Positions 11,560 to 22,474 of a stretch of 64,000 bases of DNA are shown one piece after another. The stretch lies in contig JACONQ010000002.1 in the NCBI GenBank assembly GCA_014281115.1, forward strand, positions 3,596,001 to 3,660,000, read 5' to 3'. The notes under the pieces are model-generated. The model saw only the letters and a list, made by a program, of their open reading frames with translations, was not told the origin of the DNA and searched no databases. Within the stretch, counting starts at the first letter, position 1. The number at the start of each line of letters is the position of its first letter. The DNA comes from Laburnicola sp. R22_1 (taxonomy: Eukaryota > Ascomycota > Dothideomycetes > Pleosporales > Didymosphaeriaceae). The position numbers and the translations under genes were made by a program.

Positions 11560-12760
11560 TATAATAGACGCACCTAATAAACCGCTCTAATACTTAGAAA
11601 ACTTTAAAACTAGATTGCCCTAGGGCTAGCCTTACTAAGTAGCTTTATTTAGTTTGCCCTAATCTTCTACTACTTTATCTTACTAAGTAGCCTTATATAC
11701 TTTGTCCTAATCTTTTACTACTTTAGATTTTAGTTAAGCTTATATTTAAACTAGGATAGCACTAGTTGCAAGAATCTACTCCTTTTGCTAAGACTACTTT
11801 AGCTCTTATCTATTGTCTATTAAGTATTTAGCTAGGCAACTAATTACTAGACTATTAATATTGCCTAACTACCTTCTAGTTTAGCTTATTAATAGATTAT
11901 AGTTAAACGTTTTTATTATAACCCTACTTCTACCTTAAACTTACTAGTAGTTAGTCTTTAAATTTAATAACTCTATGCTATTATCCTCTAAGAGTTCTAA
12001 AATTAACGCATATTAGGCAACTCTAACTACTCTTTCTAATAATAGAGACTTTAAAGTAGAGCCTAAGCCTAATTACTTTAGCTAACTGCTTCTTGCTACT
12101 CTTCCCTAGCTATTACTAGAATAGCTAAATAAGCTAAAAGACGCCTAACTTAGTAAGGACTATAGCAATTATACTAGAGAAAAGGCGCTTAATAAAAATA
12201 ATTTTTATAAATTTAGTATTACTTACTATAATAATACCCTAGAAGATAATAACATTGCCTATTATAGCAATAAATTAGAAGATAAAGAGCCTGCTTATTA
12301 TAATAACCTATTTAATAATAACTCTAAATTTGCTAATCTAATTAACCCTGAGTCTAACTTTTTATAGAAAGGATACTTAGATAATAAATCTAATAGTAAA
12401 CTGCCTAATAAAGTCTCCTAGAATGCTAATAATTAAGAGCTGCCTTCTAGCTATTAGCCCTTACTCTAATCTACTAGTTACCTAACTTATTCTACTCCTA
12501 GGAGCACTCTAAGCTACTAAAATAAGTAGTCTAGTTTACTACTAATTAAGTAGCTTCTTAGCTAGCCTACTATATATAGGCACTTATTACTTTTAGCGCC
12601 TTTACTCCTAGCTATTCTCTCTCTAGCTAGCTTACTACTAATTTAGTAGCTACCTAGCTATTACGCGTGTAGGGTATCTTTTAGCACCCCTACTTTACTA
12701 CACTAATAGCCCCTATAGCTTTATAATCTACTCTGCCTTAATTAAAAACTATATAGTTAG
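11560..12760 (+). pseudogene. gag-like frame of element E
   Basis: One plus-strand frame stays open across most of this stretch, with stops only of the TAG/TAA type. Its translation is rich in Asn, Ser, Tyr and Leu, with blocks such as DYSNYTREKALNKNNFYKF, TLEDNNIAYYSN and FANLINPESNF. I recognise no domain and no zinc knuckle. A gag-like role is inferred only from its position between an LTR and a polypurine tract. RIP has broken it, and the start is not identifiable. Confidence 0.4.
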
Positions 12761-13147
12761 GTTAATATATTTTTTAAAATACTCTTCTATAGTACTAGAA
12801 AATCTTATATAATATAATTGCGCTAGCGCGTAATAAACTAACTAGAATTTTTTTAGCTAATTATATTTTTATATAGTCTTAGAGCTAAAGATGCGCTTTA
12901 TTAGTAAAACGCTAAATACTAAGGTATAGTTTCTAACTTAGCACTAATTTACTTTTAACTACTTTTCTTAATATCTCTACTAAATAGCACCTAAATTAAA
13001 AACTAAGACTATTACTAGAACTATAAGAGCCTATTACTTCTATTCTAGCCCTCTTTAGCTCTATAATAGTGCTAGGTATATTAAAAATCTGCTAAAACAT
13101 TCTATTTTTACGTACTTTCCTTCCTATTTTTAGGCCTTAAAAGGGGG

Positions 13148-13441
13148 GTTATATAATAGTACTTATTAGCCTCCCTACTAAGCACGCCCTATTACCTTTT
13201 TTTTACACTCTATTTTTTTTTGCGCCTTTTACCTTCTTAAAGGCGTCTTTTCTAGTTAGTATTAGTATAGTAGTTAGCGTAGGCCTATGCCCTACACTAC
13301 TCTTTATATAAAAAAGGGCCCCTTTTATTCCTTTTCTATTTACTATTGTAGAATAGTATTAATTTAACTAGCTCTTTTAACTATTCTAGCTATTCCTAAT
13401 AGGTTAGCCCTATAAGGTCGTGTACCGTCCTTATAGCACAT
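13148..13441 (+). repeat. right LTR of element E
   Basis: Direct repeat of 10163-10455. It is preceded by the purine run AAAAGGGGGG and ends near CTTATAGCACA. The two LTRs differ mainly by transitions, as expected from RIP acting on both. Confidence 0.75.
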
Positions 13442-13589
13442 TATAGTAGTAACAAAATATACACAAAATAATAATAATTTTATTATTAACTTTCTATATA
13501 GTAGTATTAGTAATAATAGTTAATAGATAGTCTACTATCTAGCATAACTAAGTTATATATTATCTCTGAACTAGTAGACTATTAGAGAG

Positions 13590-14160
13590 TTGCAGTGGAT
13601 CGCGGAGTCGCAGCCGCGGCTATCTTCTTTTTATATAATATTGCTGCCGCTTTTAGCTTCTTTACCTTTATTTTTAAGAGTTGTTCTACTTTAAATTCCT
13701 TTTATTTTATGCTTTTGCGCACGCGTGCTTCTCTTACCTTTTTTAGAGGCTAGAATACTATACTATTATAATATTCTTAATAGTATTAAAGGTCTAAAGG
13801 CTTGCTTTTTTTAATATTTGTTTTAGTCCTAAGAGTAGTATATAAGCCCGTATTTTTATAGTATAGTAGCTTATTCTAGACCTATAAGAAATAAAGTAAA
13901 TCGCCTAGCTTTTGCAACTTTTTTGCTACTAAATCCTTTATAGTAGTATTAAATAAATAATAGAGCTATCTCTAGCTACTCCTATCGCCCTTTATTTCTA
14001 ATATTAGGCTCTAATCTTACTCTAAAGCTATATTATTAAAGCGCTTTAGTATACTATTAGTATTAGCTAGCATAATACCTATTGCTTTAAAAGAACTTAG
14101 GATATTATTATATATAAAGAAGGTAACCTAGGCGGCGTAGAATAATACCTATTGCTTTAA
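13590..14160 (-). pseudogene. P4 transposase, C-terminal part
   Basis: The minus-strand frame contains blocks typical of the C-terminal tail of fungal pogo transposases: LYYKNTGLYTTLRTKT, KKSKPLDL, VFQPLKKVREARVR and LKIKVKKLKAAAILYKKKI. The family tail normally carries a FxSPxxVREAR motif followed by a Lys/Glu/Ala-rich helix, which matches. Stops are TAG/TAA. A 20-bp stretch at 14142-14161 repeats 14074-14093. The frame resumes on the far side of Copia1. Confidence 0.6.
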
Positions 14161-14164
14161 GGGC

Positions 14165-14223
14165 TGTTTTATCTCTCTCCTGCCACTTATAATAGTTGTT
14201 CGGATTACCTATCTAATCTAACA
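14165..14223 (-). repeat. 3' LTR of Copia1 (59 bp)
   Basis: On the minus strand it starts TGTTAGATTAGATAGG and ends GATAAAACA. It is preceded by the purine-rich GAGGGGGTG at 14224-14235, a polypurine tract directly abutting TGTTAG as in other Copia elements. It differs from the other LTR only at transition sites. Confidence 0.75.
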
Positions 14224-14239
14224 CACCCCCTCAGCTCGG

Positions 14240-17200
14240 CGACCTCGTCTTAAGCTGTTTACTATTTATTCTTAGGTAATCCAGAATGTCTTAGTATCTA
14301 CTATTCTCTCTAAGGCTTTAATCTTTTGTGTTATCGCATCTATTTCTCCTTGCTCTATAATTATGCGGTCCTTTACGTTTGCCAGTCCTACTTAACTTAG
14401 GAACTGGGGCCAGGTTCTAATAGGAAGGGTCTTAGTAAATCTATTAGCGATTATATTGCTTGAGGAGGCATATATTACTCTAATTAACTTCCTTTTTGCC
14501 TTCTGTTGTAGCTAGTGATTGTGGATATCCATATATTAGAGCTTGGTTATTAGCTAAGAGATCTCCTTGTTAATTAGCCGAATTGTCTGCTTGTTATCGC
14601 ACTAAATAGTAATTACTAGGTCTTCTAGTGTTACTTAAAGTTTGTTAAGCAGCATCTGCGTAAACATAGCTTCCTTAGCTACTTAGAATAGTGCTAGGAG
14701 CTCTGCCTTAGTTATTAAAGTGGTAACCGTGTTCTGCTTATTGGCTTGCCAGGCAATAAGACCGCCAAATAGTTTAATTACGTACCCTTAGAAACTCTTT
14801 CTATCTATTGTGTTGTCTATAAACAATACGTTGCTAGCTATAATAAGACTATTGTCTCTTCTAAACTCTAGGGCGTATATTTGTGTAGAGTGTAGGTATA
14901 AGAGGATGTGGTTAGTTGCTTATTAATGTGTTAGGCTTGGATTAATAAGGAAGTGGGCAAGTTATAAAATAGCGAATATAATATTAGGGCGTGTATTTAC
15001 CGCTATAAAGAGTAGGGAGCTACTTTTGCGTTAGTATAGGTTAATCTCTCTATGTGTTGCGAGGTCTATGTGGCTAGTAAGCTCTATTCGAGCCATTGGG
15101 GTATTGTGGCGAAGGTTATAATTAGTTGCGAGTTAGACAATTTTGTTAATATACGCGGCTTGCGATAGCTATATCTTCTGTTAGGTTTAGTCTCTTATTA
15201 CCTCTATTCTAAGGAACTATCCTAAATCCCCTCCTCCTGTTAGGCTGTATTTCTTCTAGAGATCCTTTACGACCTGGTCTGCTAGTATACAGTTTCGTGG
15301 GTAATACGCGAGAATAATATTATTAACGTAGAAGAAGATAAACACCCCTTTTTATACTATGCAACATAGTTTGTGTGGAACTATAGAGAAACCAAGCTCT
15401 GTAAGGTAGGTGGTGAAGTCTCTTTGCCATAGTAAGGGTGAGATCCGCAGGCCATACAGCGCCTTTTGAAGCTGAAGTATCGTGCCTAGACGTGCATACC
15501 CGCGTGGCATTTGTATGTAGATAACACGATTAATTAATGTATGTACGAAAGCGTTGGTCACGTTGTACTGCTTTAGCTCTAGGTTAAACTAAGCAGCAAT
15601 AGCTATTAGCATCCTAAACGATCTTCCTGCGAGTGTGGCGGCATAGGTCTCTTGGGCGATAATATTATTCTGTTAATCGCCTTAGATAACTAGTCTTGCC
15701 TTACACTTCTGAAAGTGGTAGTGCTAATTAAGCTTATAGGTGTATACCCACATTAAATCTAGTATCTAGATCTCTTCTTGTCTTACCTAAATAGTAGGCA
15801 CCTTAGTTTATAACTTTGTTTGTTTATAATTATTAAGGTGTTCTTTCTTAGCTTTCTTAAAGAGTATGTAGAGTGGGTGCGTAGGCTTAAGCCCGTTTAG
15901 AGGAGGTGCTGGTAACAGTTTGCTATAATAAGGCTAATAGCCTTTTATTATTATGCGTTTAATGCTTATATTACCTAGTTTCTTCCCCTCTACTTTATAA
16001 ACGTGACCTGCTTTAGTACTAGCTATAAAGGCTGCGGCCCATAGTGCAGTGGCTTTTGCTTTACTAGGTAAGAAACTAAGTAGAGATTAGAGTCTATCTA
16101 GATTGTGAGAGAGGGGCAACTAGGGATTAACTAGCTTTCCTTCCTCTTTACGCAGGAGGGCTCTCTTAATAGGCTATATTCCTCTAGGGCGAGGCAGGGC
16201 TAGATCTAGCTCCTAATTATCTCTAGCGCTGGGTAGTGAGTTAGGGCACTGCTCGTATCTATCTAAGCTTATTAGTTGCGCCAATAAGGCTGCTAGTAGT
16301 GGTGTACTTAGCAGCGTCGGGTAGGGTATAACCTTCCTCCCGCGCTCGTCGTACTGGGGTGTCCCCACTTGCTTAGAAGGAGAGTCGTCCGTCGCTTTAT
16401 CCTTATAGAACCTACTTATAGCATTATTCTGTTGTAATAGTAAAGGCAGTAGCTCTATTATTCTAATCTAAGTTGCAATTTCTTTAAGGGTACTGTGTAT
16501 AAGATTGTCTATAATGTGTTTTATATCTTTATTAAAGATGCTATCTTTGTTAAACACTATGTCGCGGGTGCTAATAACCTTGCCTATTAACAGTATCCAT
16601 ATCCTAAAGATGTTTGAGGAAACGTAACCTACTAAGTATCCAATCTATGCCTTTAGGTTAAGTCTTTATAGACGTCCTTTGCCACGCTTTATATTATTCA
16701 TTATAGCAAAGGCCTTGCAACTATATGCTTATAGATAGGATTAGTTTGGTTTGCGTAGGGACGTGACTATTTTATTTTAAAAGGCGATAGCGGTAAAGAA
16801 CGCTTTATAGGGTGTCTTCTAGCAATTCGAATACTTAGGTATTTAATTGTATAGGTATACGGCGGTTTAAGTCACTTTAGGCCATACTTCTCATAGTAGA
16901 TTTGCGTTAAGGCGCATTGCACAAGCTTTCTTTTTTACTATACCCCCTAAGCATTTAGCTCCGCTGTTTTGGGCTTGGGTATTAGGTGCTAAGGGCTCGA
17001 CTGCTATACCTTGCTCGTCTCTCCACCTCTAGGCTTCGGCTAAGCGAAATGTCTTATTATTAGTCTTAATAACTTTAACCATAATCCTAAATTAGTTCTT
17101 TATAAATGTAATAAATGTTTAGAGAGTTTTAATAATTAATCTGGCAGGTTAGTTGTCTTTAAAATAGAAATTTCATAGCATACTAGTAACTCTGCACATA

Positions 17201-19191
17201 ATTAGCATTTGGCTCTTCTCCTTTATGTTACTCCCTTCTTTATAATTATGAAAGTCTAGGGCTATTCGCTCTCCTAGACTTTCTAGGATTGTTTAGGGGG
17301 TTCTTCTTATTTGTCGCTTAGACTTTAATCTTCCATATACGTCGCACTTAACGGTAGAAATGCTAATAATCTTCACCCCCTTAGAGTAATACACGAGGTG
17401 CTTAAGTGCCTAAGGTCCTAGGTGTCCCAGTTGTTTATACCAAATCTTACCGCTTGCTTATTATCGCGGCTTAATTGTGCGTGCTTTTGTTGTTACAAAG
17501 GTTAATTTTGGCTTAGAGACATTGTTGTACTCAACAACCCATTGTCTGTATTATTCTTTAAGGAGCGCAACAGCACTATCGTCGTACCGGCGTAGTATAG
17601 TAGGGTTTAACTTAGTATCCCACCATAGGCCTTGTTGTTAGAGTACTCTAAATAAGACAAGGTTATAGTGTAGGTCTAAGCAGAAGGCCACATCTCTAAG
17701 GTAAAGGCGGCGTGTTAAGCCTATAGTCTTTACTCTTATATATAGTGAGCTATATGCTATAATCTATACGCGTAAGTTCCCTGCCTATAAGAAATCTCCT
17801 AGTGTGGGTAGCTAAGTGTTTGTAAATTGTCTAATATTATTTGCTATATAGCACGTTGTTCCTAAGTTAAGGATAAAGGATTGTTTAAGTAGGTACCTTA
17901 ACTGTTTTGTTATAAAAGAGGCGGCGGCTATTATAATATTAACCTCTCCAATTTGCCTTCTATGTAGTCACTCTTCTATAGAAGCTTCTATTGTTAGAGT
18001 CGCTAAGTGCGACTTCTTAAGAGCTGGGGTCTTTAATTGTAGCCTTTTCGCTAAGTGTATTTCCTTCTAAAGTTTAGTATTATTGCTAATTCTTTCTTAA
18101 GCCATTCTCTTAATGCTGTCTTAGGCTCTCTAATTTAGAGGTGCTGTCTTTAGCATTGCATACTAATATTTATTAAGATTATATAGTCTATTACAAGCCT
18201 TACACTTCTGCATTATATAGTTAATTGTATTACTATCGCGATAACTACGCTTTTAACATTGGTTACAACCTCTTCTGCGAGTTAGTTTGGTATTAGCATT
18301 ATTATTAGCTTCTTCTCTAGCAAGGGTTAGTCCTCCAGCTGCGAAGGCTGCTCTGGACGATTTGCTCTTAGCTAAGTATAGTAGGTTAGCTTGTTTTCTA
18401 AATTATAGGAACATGTTAGTGGCCATTACCATAGAATCTAGGAGGCTGTTTTCCATAAATAAGATTGTCCATCCTTAGAAATTCTTTGCTATAGCTTTTA
18501 CGAAGTTGTTCTTAATAAATTAATTGTTTAGGTAGTTGAGTACACTAGTCGCTTTAGCTTCTATAACTGCGTGGTTCACTTTAGTAAGCTAGGTGTCCTA
18601 ATAGGCTATTGTCCTTATTAGTTTAAGGGCTACTTAGTATCGTTTCCTTGCTTTGTTAAGCTCGTCCTCTAATCTCACGCCTATAGTAGTGGCGAGTTTG
18701 ATTATCCAGCTTTAATATAGTTGGGACGGCTTGTAGCAGTTGGTAAATAGGTATAAGGATACTATTATCCAAATAAAGTTAGTAACCTAAGAGAAGTGGG
18801 TTTGTTCTTATTAATATTTCTAATTAAGGACCTTATATTCTTTAAAAATAGACTTAAAGTCGTCTACGTCTTCTTTGTATAAGGTCTTGCCGGCGTTTAA
18901 GACGTCGAATAGTCAAGCTGGTACAAATAGGGGTATCACTGCGTGCTACCCGTAATTCGCTTAGTATTGGGTTTGATGTTAGTTTATCGCCGCTGTAGCT
19001 GCTTAATAGCTAACTATTAAGGGCCTAATTAGGGCGATAGGTTCGGCGAGTGGCTAGGCCATCTGTTTGGGGTTAATCTTTAACCAGACGTTTAACAACA
19101 CACACTTCGACTCCAGTTGTACGATCCACTTGATCCACTAGGTATAGTCCATAAGGATTACTATGGAGTCGCGATTTGGGGTAGTTAACAT
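14240..19191 (-). pseudogene. Copia gag-pol polyprotein, RIP-inactivated
   Basis: The minus-strand frame starts near ATG 19191 and gives the Copia domain order. Gag lies at about 19191-18260. A damaged zinc knuckle (CNQC then KRSYRDSN) lies near 18250. A protease block FILNLGTTCYIANNIRQF lies near 17870, where the normal DSG reads NLG. Integrase follows. Reverse transcriptase has TNAFVHTL, LQKALYGLRISPLLW and the catalytic FYVNNI near 15320, where YVDD has become YVNN. RNase H has GGLIAWQANKQNTVTT and KAELLALF near 14690. Both catalytic Asp to Asn changes are G to A transitions of the RIP type. A 69-codon open piece survives at 15352-15561. Confidence 0.9.
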
Positions 19192-19457
19192 CTTAATGGA
19201 TTTTGATTATTCTATGCAACGTCGCGTTGTTTCGGCTCGAGTTATATCGGCGTTCTAGTTGTTCTAGTGTTTAAGGTAGAGGCAGTAAGACTCTTAATTA
19301 TTAGATTAAAGGGTTTATTAATGAATAAAGTCCATATCTTAATAATGCGTAATGTTGGTTGTTGTTGTTCTTAAGGGTGTTCTCCCTCTAGAGATCTGCT
19401 TGTGCGCTATTTTGGTTCTTGGCTAATCCTCTATACTATTCCTATTTGGGTAGGGGC

Positions 19458-19516
19458 TGTTTTATCTCTCTCCTGCCACTCACGATAGTTGTTCGGATCA
19501 CCTATCCAATCTAATA
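19458..19516 (-). repeat. 5' LTR of Copia1 (59 bp)
   Basis: Direct repeat of 14165-14223. On the minus strand it is followed by GCCCCTACCCAAATAGG, the position of the primer binding site, but I cannot match that to a particular tRNA. Confidence 0.7.
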
Positions 19517-20340
19517 ATAGGGATAAGGTTTTAGCTATAGTAAAGATAGTGTAAAAGTTCTATAGAGTACGTAGTTAAAGTACCTTAAATATTACTATAT
19601 CTAATAGCTAAAGGCTATAAGTTAAATAGGGAAGAAAGATAATAAGAAGTATCTTATTAGTATTATAATAATTAATAAAATCTATTATAAGGTAATAGCT
19701 TTGCTGCGTTTTCTTCTTTATGCTTTAATTACATACCTATTTAAGCTAGGCTAAACTAAGATTATTATTTGTCTATCTAAAGAATAATATAGCTAAGAAA
19801 GGTTAGTATTTTCCTACTTCTCTATTCTTTACCTAGCTACTTTAAAATGCTCCTTTTTCTTTATAGATAAGTGCTAGCTCTAAGGCAGTTTTATTAGCGT
19901 AAATATAAGCTAAAAGTATTATCTATTCTCTTAAGCTATTTTAAAGCTCTGCTATAACCTTTTTATACTCCTAAAGTTGTTTAGAAAAGATATATTTTAA
20001 GTAGAAAGTAATACTAATAAGAAAGATCTTTTTATCTATATTATAGGTGTGGCGCGCTTTAACCTTATACTATTATATTTTCTAATAAAGTAAATTAAAA
20101 TATAAGCTATATCTTTCCTTAAAGTTAGTCTAGTAGTAATTTTAATTAATTCTAGTAGTCTATTTAGATATAAGATAGTTATAATTCTGTTCTAAAAATT
20201 ATAAAGCCTAGCTCTTACTTATAGCCTTCTTAACTATACTACTTATAAAATTTTATATTATTTCTCTTATAAGTAGTAAATCTTACTTTATTAAATTGTT
20301 AATATATTATATAAGCTCTTTTTTTATTATAGGCTAAAGT
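19517..20340 (-). pseudogene. P4 transposase, N-terminal and DDE part
   Basis: The minus-strand frame shows the third DDE block of pogo transposases as IIFLPYLTYSL then LLDIVIFKVL near 19600 (consensus LPPHTTHLLQPLD then VGVFGPLK). Upstream is a Lys/Arg-rich DNA-binding region with blocks such as LYLNRLLELIKI and IKKKEHFKVAR. Many TAG/TAA stops interrupt it. The frame continues into 13590-14160 after the Copia1 insertion. Confidence 0.55.
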
Positions 20341-20350
20341 GTTATTATTG

Positions 20351-20640
20351 CTATAATTTAGCTGCACGCAATGCGCATAACCCCTAGTGTCTTTGCGCTA
20401 ATGTTGCGTAACTAACTTTAAACTATGTAGTAACTTTTCTATATAAAATAAATACGCCTTCTTTGCGCAATTGAATTGCTTTAACTATAGCTTAAATTAG
20501 GTCTATATTAGTAGAGTTATCGCGTGTTAAAAGTGGGTAAAGGAGTTGTGCTGTGATGCGGGGTGGCTGATTACGCGACGTGGCTCGTTACGCGCACAGG
20601 CACGGTAAGCTAGCCCATATACTTCCTGCGCACCCCACCA
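20351..20640. other. boundary between RIPed DNA and the GC-normal island
   Basis: Composition changes sharply near 20530: AT-rich sequence gives way to CA/TG-containing sequence starting about GCGTGTTAAAAGTGGG. I see no gene. The segment GCGGGGTGGC near 20560 and GCACCCCACC near 20630 are roughly inverted and could be part of a transposon end or leader of the gene at 20690. Confidence 0.4.
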
Positions 20641-20689
20641 ACGTCGCGATTACAGTCTTTGAAGCTCGATATCACCACTACCACCCATA

Positions 20690-21118
20690 ATGGATGCCCG
20701 CGAGACTGCAATACAATCTGTTATTGCTGATCTTGAATCTGGAGTTTTTTCAAGCCAGCGAAAAGCTTCTAGAGCGTACGGCATCTCAGAATCGACGCTG
20801 CGCGCACGACGCGCTGGTCACCACCAAGCCTACGCGATGGCTCACCAGCACCAGCAGCGGTTGACTCCGGAGCAAGAGGAGTTTCTTGCTGATTGGATTA
20901 TTGATGAGGATACCGGCGCTCAGCCTCCATCTTATGGCCGTGTTCGTGAGATGGTACTCCGGATCCTGCGCATGAATGGCGATCACCAGCCTCTCGGCCG
21001 TCTCTGGGCCACAAATTTCCTCCGTCGCAAACATCCTCCGTCGCAATCTACGTGTTGTGAAGGAGGTAAGAGGGTACGCAGACAGTTGAAGTGCGTTGTT
21101 GCCCATAAGGAGAGCTGA
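20690..21118 (+). CDS. pogo-type N-terminal DNA-binding domain, truncated but un-RIPed
   Basis: A 142-codon open frame. Residues 5-45 form a psq-type helix-turn-helix (VIADLESGVFSSQRKASRAY, then GISESTLRARRAG). Residues 57-113 form a CENP-B/Tc5-type helix-turn-helix (LTPEQEEFLADWI, then PPSYGRVREMVLRIL and LWATNFLRRKHP). In full pogo transposases a DDE_1 nuclease domain follows; here homology stops near residue 114 (about 21034), and the last 28 codons look like read-through into unrelated DNA. A direct repeat CCTCCGTCGCAA marks the break. There are no internal stops and codon use is normal. It could bind DNA without transposing, or be a simple relic. The start is the first ATG before the psq domain. 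Confidence 0.6.
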   Translation: MDARETAIQSVIADLESGVFSSQRKASRAYGISESTLRARRAGHHQAYAMAHQHQQRLTPEQEEFLADWIIDEDTGAQPPSYGRVREMVLRILRMNGDHQPLGRLWATNFLRRKHPPSQSTCCEGGKRVRRQLKCVVAHKES

Positions 21119-21615
21119 ACAAGAACGGTAGATTCTTTGCCGTCAGGGGTCTTGGTCTCGATGGAGATGCATATTGGCCAGAGGCGAACGCGTTCGTAGG
21201 TAGTGTGGCTGATGCTGGTGATGCTGGTGATGCTGTTTCTCGTATCTGCAAGCACTTGGTTGATGGCGATGAGGATGAAGTCAACGAGTTTAGATTCGGC
21301 ATTAATGTCGCGGACCTCGGGAACAAGTTTGGCGTCCAATCGTACCGCAGTAACGTTTTCTTGCTGGATGCCAGGAAGGTTTTTGGTTACCTGGCGCAAC
21401 ATCACAGCAGAGAAGGTAAGGAAGAGTAAGTCAGACCAGTAGAAATTCAAACGCAGCCTTTAGAATCTTAGCCAGCCTATAAGTCATATTACGGATCTGG
21501 CAGAATGGGTGCAGGGCGTGGCCAGCCACGATGGAAATCCAAAGGCTCCCAGTCGTCGCCCCTGCGCGCGCTATGAATGCGCTCCAAGCTGAACTGGGAC
21601 GAAGCCGTGGCATCG
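21030..21615 (-). pseudogene. fungal PD-(D/E)XK nuclease-like protein, C-terminal fragment
   Basis: The minus-strand frame open at 20983-21450 reads WSDLLFLTFSAVMLRQV, NVTAVRLDAKLVPEV, ESKLVDFILIA, then ISHTTYERVRLWPICISIET, K, and VLVQLSLWATTHFNCLRTLL. These follow the order of the fungal PD-(D/E)XK nuclease-like family (PDDEXK_12 type): an N-T-A block, the SK-VD block with the acidic residue, the H-T-Y-E-R block and the ET-K motif, then a Q-L-W-HF helix. About 25 upstream residues (HPFCQIRNMTYRLAKILKAA) sit in another frame, so there is a frameshift near 21450. The N-terminal half is missing and the 3' end meets the convergent pogo fragment near 21034. Function of the family is not established. 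Confidence 0.6.
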
Positions 21616-21694
21616 TTTCTCTGCCGCCTTTGCAACGTTGGAGTGGACGTCAGAGACAGGAGGCCGAAGTTGGGAATGTCAACATGGTGTCCGA

Positions 21695-22474
21695 TCAACG
21701 AGAGTCGTTGGAGCAGGTACAGGCTGGATGCTGAAGGAATAAGAGCAGCTGGTTTAAGACGTAGAACTCGAGTTTTAACTTGATGCTGTAGACGACGGTC
21801 TTGTAGGTCGTCTGGATATCAAAGTTGTCGGTGAATTGGGTGACGAGAAGACTGGCGTCCAGTGCGACAACGAGGATGTTGACAAGAATCAGGTGCCGAA
21901 TCATTTTTTTCCCTTGCGGCTCCCTGAATTCGAGAACGTGGTTGAGAGTGCGGGAGGCCTCCCAGATATAAATACCGGCAATAATGAACTCCTGGATGGA
22001 GAAGCCGACGAGTTGGATCATTTCGTAGATTTTGAAGACGTTGGTGAGTGAGTTGAAGGAGCGAACATTGATGGCGAGATACAATGCCGACACAGGTAGA
22101 TGGAGGACGATGAAGTTGGTGACGATCATGATTAGCACGCAGCGCGTCTTTTTCCGGTCGCTAAGCAGATGTAGTCGCGAGTAAAGCACAACGGCCTGGC
22201 CGGTCACCATGGCCCACCAACCCAGGACAACAGCGAAAGACATGGCCACGTTCGACGTCAGGCCGAACATGCGTACCAGCACAGCGGTCGCATGGACGGG
22301 GATGCCGATGCATGCGACAAGCATGCTCCAGAAATACAGCCCTTTGCGGTGTTTGAACTGATCGAAGATGAAGAAGAGGATTTCGATCGAGTTAGAGACG
22401 GACAAGCCAAAAAAGGCAGCTATCGTCATCGCCCTAGGCAATGATAGATGTACGGGCCCTGATTCGCCCGCCAT
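21695..22474 (-). CDS. seven-helix integral membrane protein, DUF7703-type
   Basis: A 259-residue protein from ATG 22474 (an in-frame ATG at 22543 would add 23 residues). Seven hydrophobic segments are evident, beginning TIAAFFGLSVSNSIEILFFI, then FWSMLVACIGIPVHATAVLV, SFAVVLGWWAMVTGQAVVLY, LIMIVTNFIVLHLPVSALYL, IQLVGFSIQEFIIAGIYIWE, LILVNILVVALDASLLV and VVYSIKLKLEFYVLNQLLLF. The GLYFWS, GWWAMVTGQ, VLYSRLHL, GFSIQEFIIAG-YIWE and KLKLEF motifs are those I associate with the fungal DUF7703 family, whose role is unknown. The plasma or an internal membrane is likely. It ends eight residues after the last helix, and a longer open tail exists in another frame at 21489-21745, so the C-terminus may be truncated or frameshifted. 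The gene is free of RIP stops. Confidence 0.75.
   Translation of the reverse strand: MAGESGPVHLSLPRAMTIAAFFGLSVSNSIEILFFIFDQFKHRKGLYFWSMLVACIGIPVHATAVLVRMFGLTSNVAMSFAVVLGWWAMVTGQAVVLYSRLHLLSDRKKTRCVLIMIVTNFIVLHLPVSALYLAINVRSFNSLTNVFKIYEMIQLVGFSIQEFIIAGIYIWEASRTLNHVLEFREPQGKKMIRHLILVNILVVALDASLLVTQFTDNFDIQTTYKTVVYSIKLKLEFYVLNQLLLFLQHPACTCSNDSR

Larger units (their letters stand above)
10163..13441 (+). mobile_element. LTR retroelement E (3.3 kb, no pol seen)
   Basis: Two direct repeats of about 290 bp (near 10163-10455 and 13148-13441) bound a 2.7-kb interior. A purine run AAAAGGGGGG directly precedes the right repeat and fits a polypurine tract, so the element reads on the plus strand. The interior has a 101-bp minisatellite leader and one long Asn/Ser-rich frame, but I see no reverse transcriptase or integrase. 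It therefore looks like a non-autonomous LTR element with a gag-like gene. Confidence 0.7.
14165..19516 (-). mobile_element. Ty1/Copia element Copia1 with 59-bp LTRs
   Basis: A nearly complete Copia element on the minus strand: 5' LTR at right, gag, protease, integrase, reverse transcriptase and RNase H, polypurine tract and 3' LTR at left. The direct repeats are only 59 bp (14165-14223 and 19458-19516). Read on the minus strand they run from TGTTAGATT to AAAACA, obeying the TG...CA rule. It is less RIP-mutated than its neighbours, so it is probably a later arrival. It is inserted in pogo element P4. I could not find a clean 5-bp target duplication. Confidence 0.85.
13560..20350 (-). mobile_element. 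pogo-family element P4, split by Copia1
   Basis: A minus-strand pogo element of a different subfamily from P1, P2, P3 and P5. Its transposase C-terminus lies at 13590-14160 and its N-terminal and DDE parts at 19517-20340. The 5.35-kb Copia1 element sits between them, so P4 was there first. I could not identify terminal repeats, so the outer limits are approximate. Confidence 0.6.

Noticed and set aside
18287..18478. plus-strand 63-codon frame
   Set aside because: It lies antisense to Copia1 gag near the zinc knuckle and has no signature.
21109..21429. plus-strand 107-codon frame as a gene
   Set aside because: It is antisense to the nuclease-like fragment, which matches a family; the plus frame does not.
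21836..22051. plus-strand frame inside the membrane protein gene
   Set aside because: It is antisense to a well-supported seven-helix protein.
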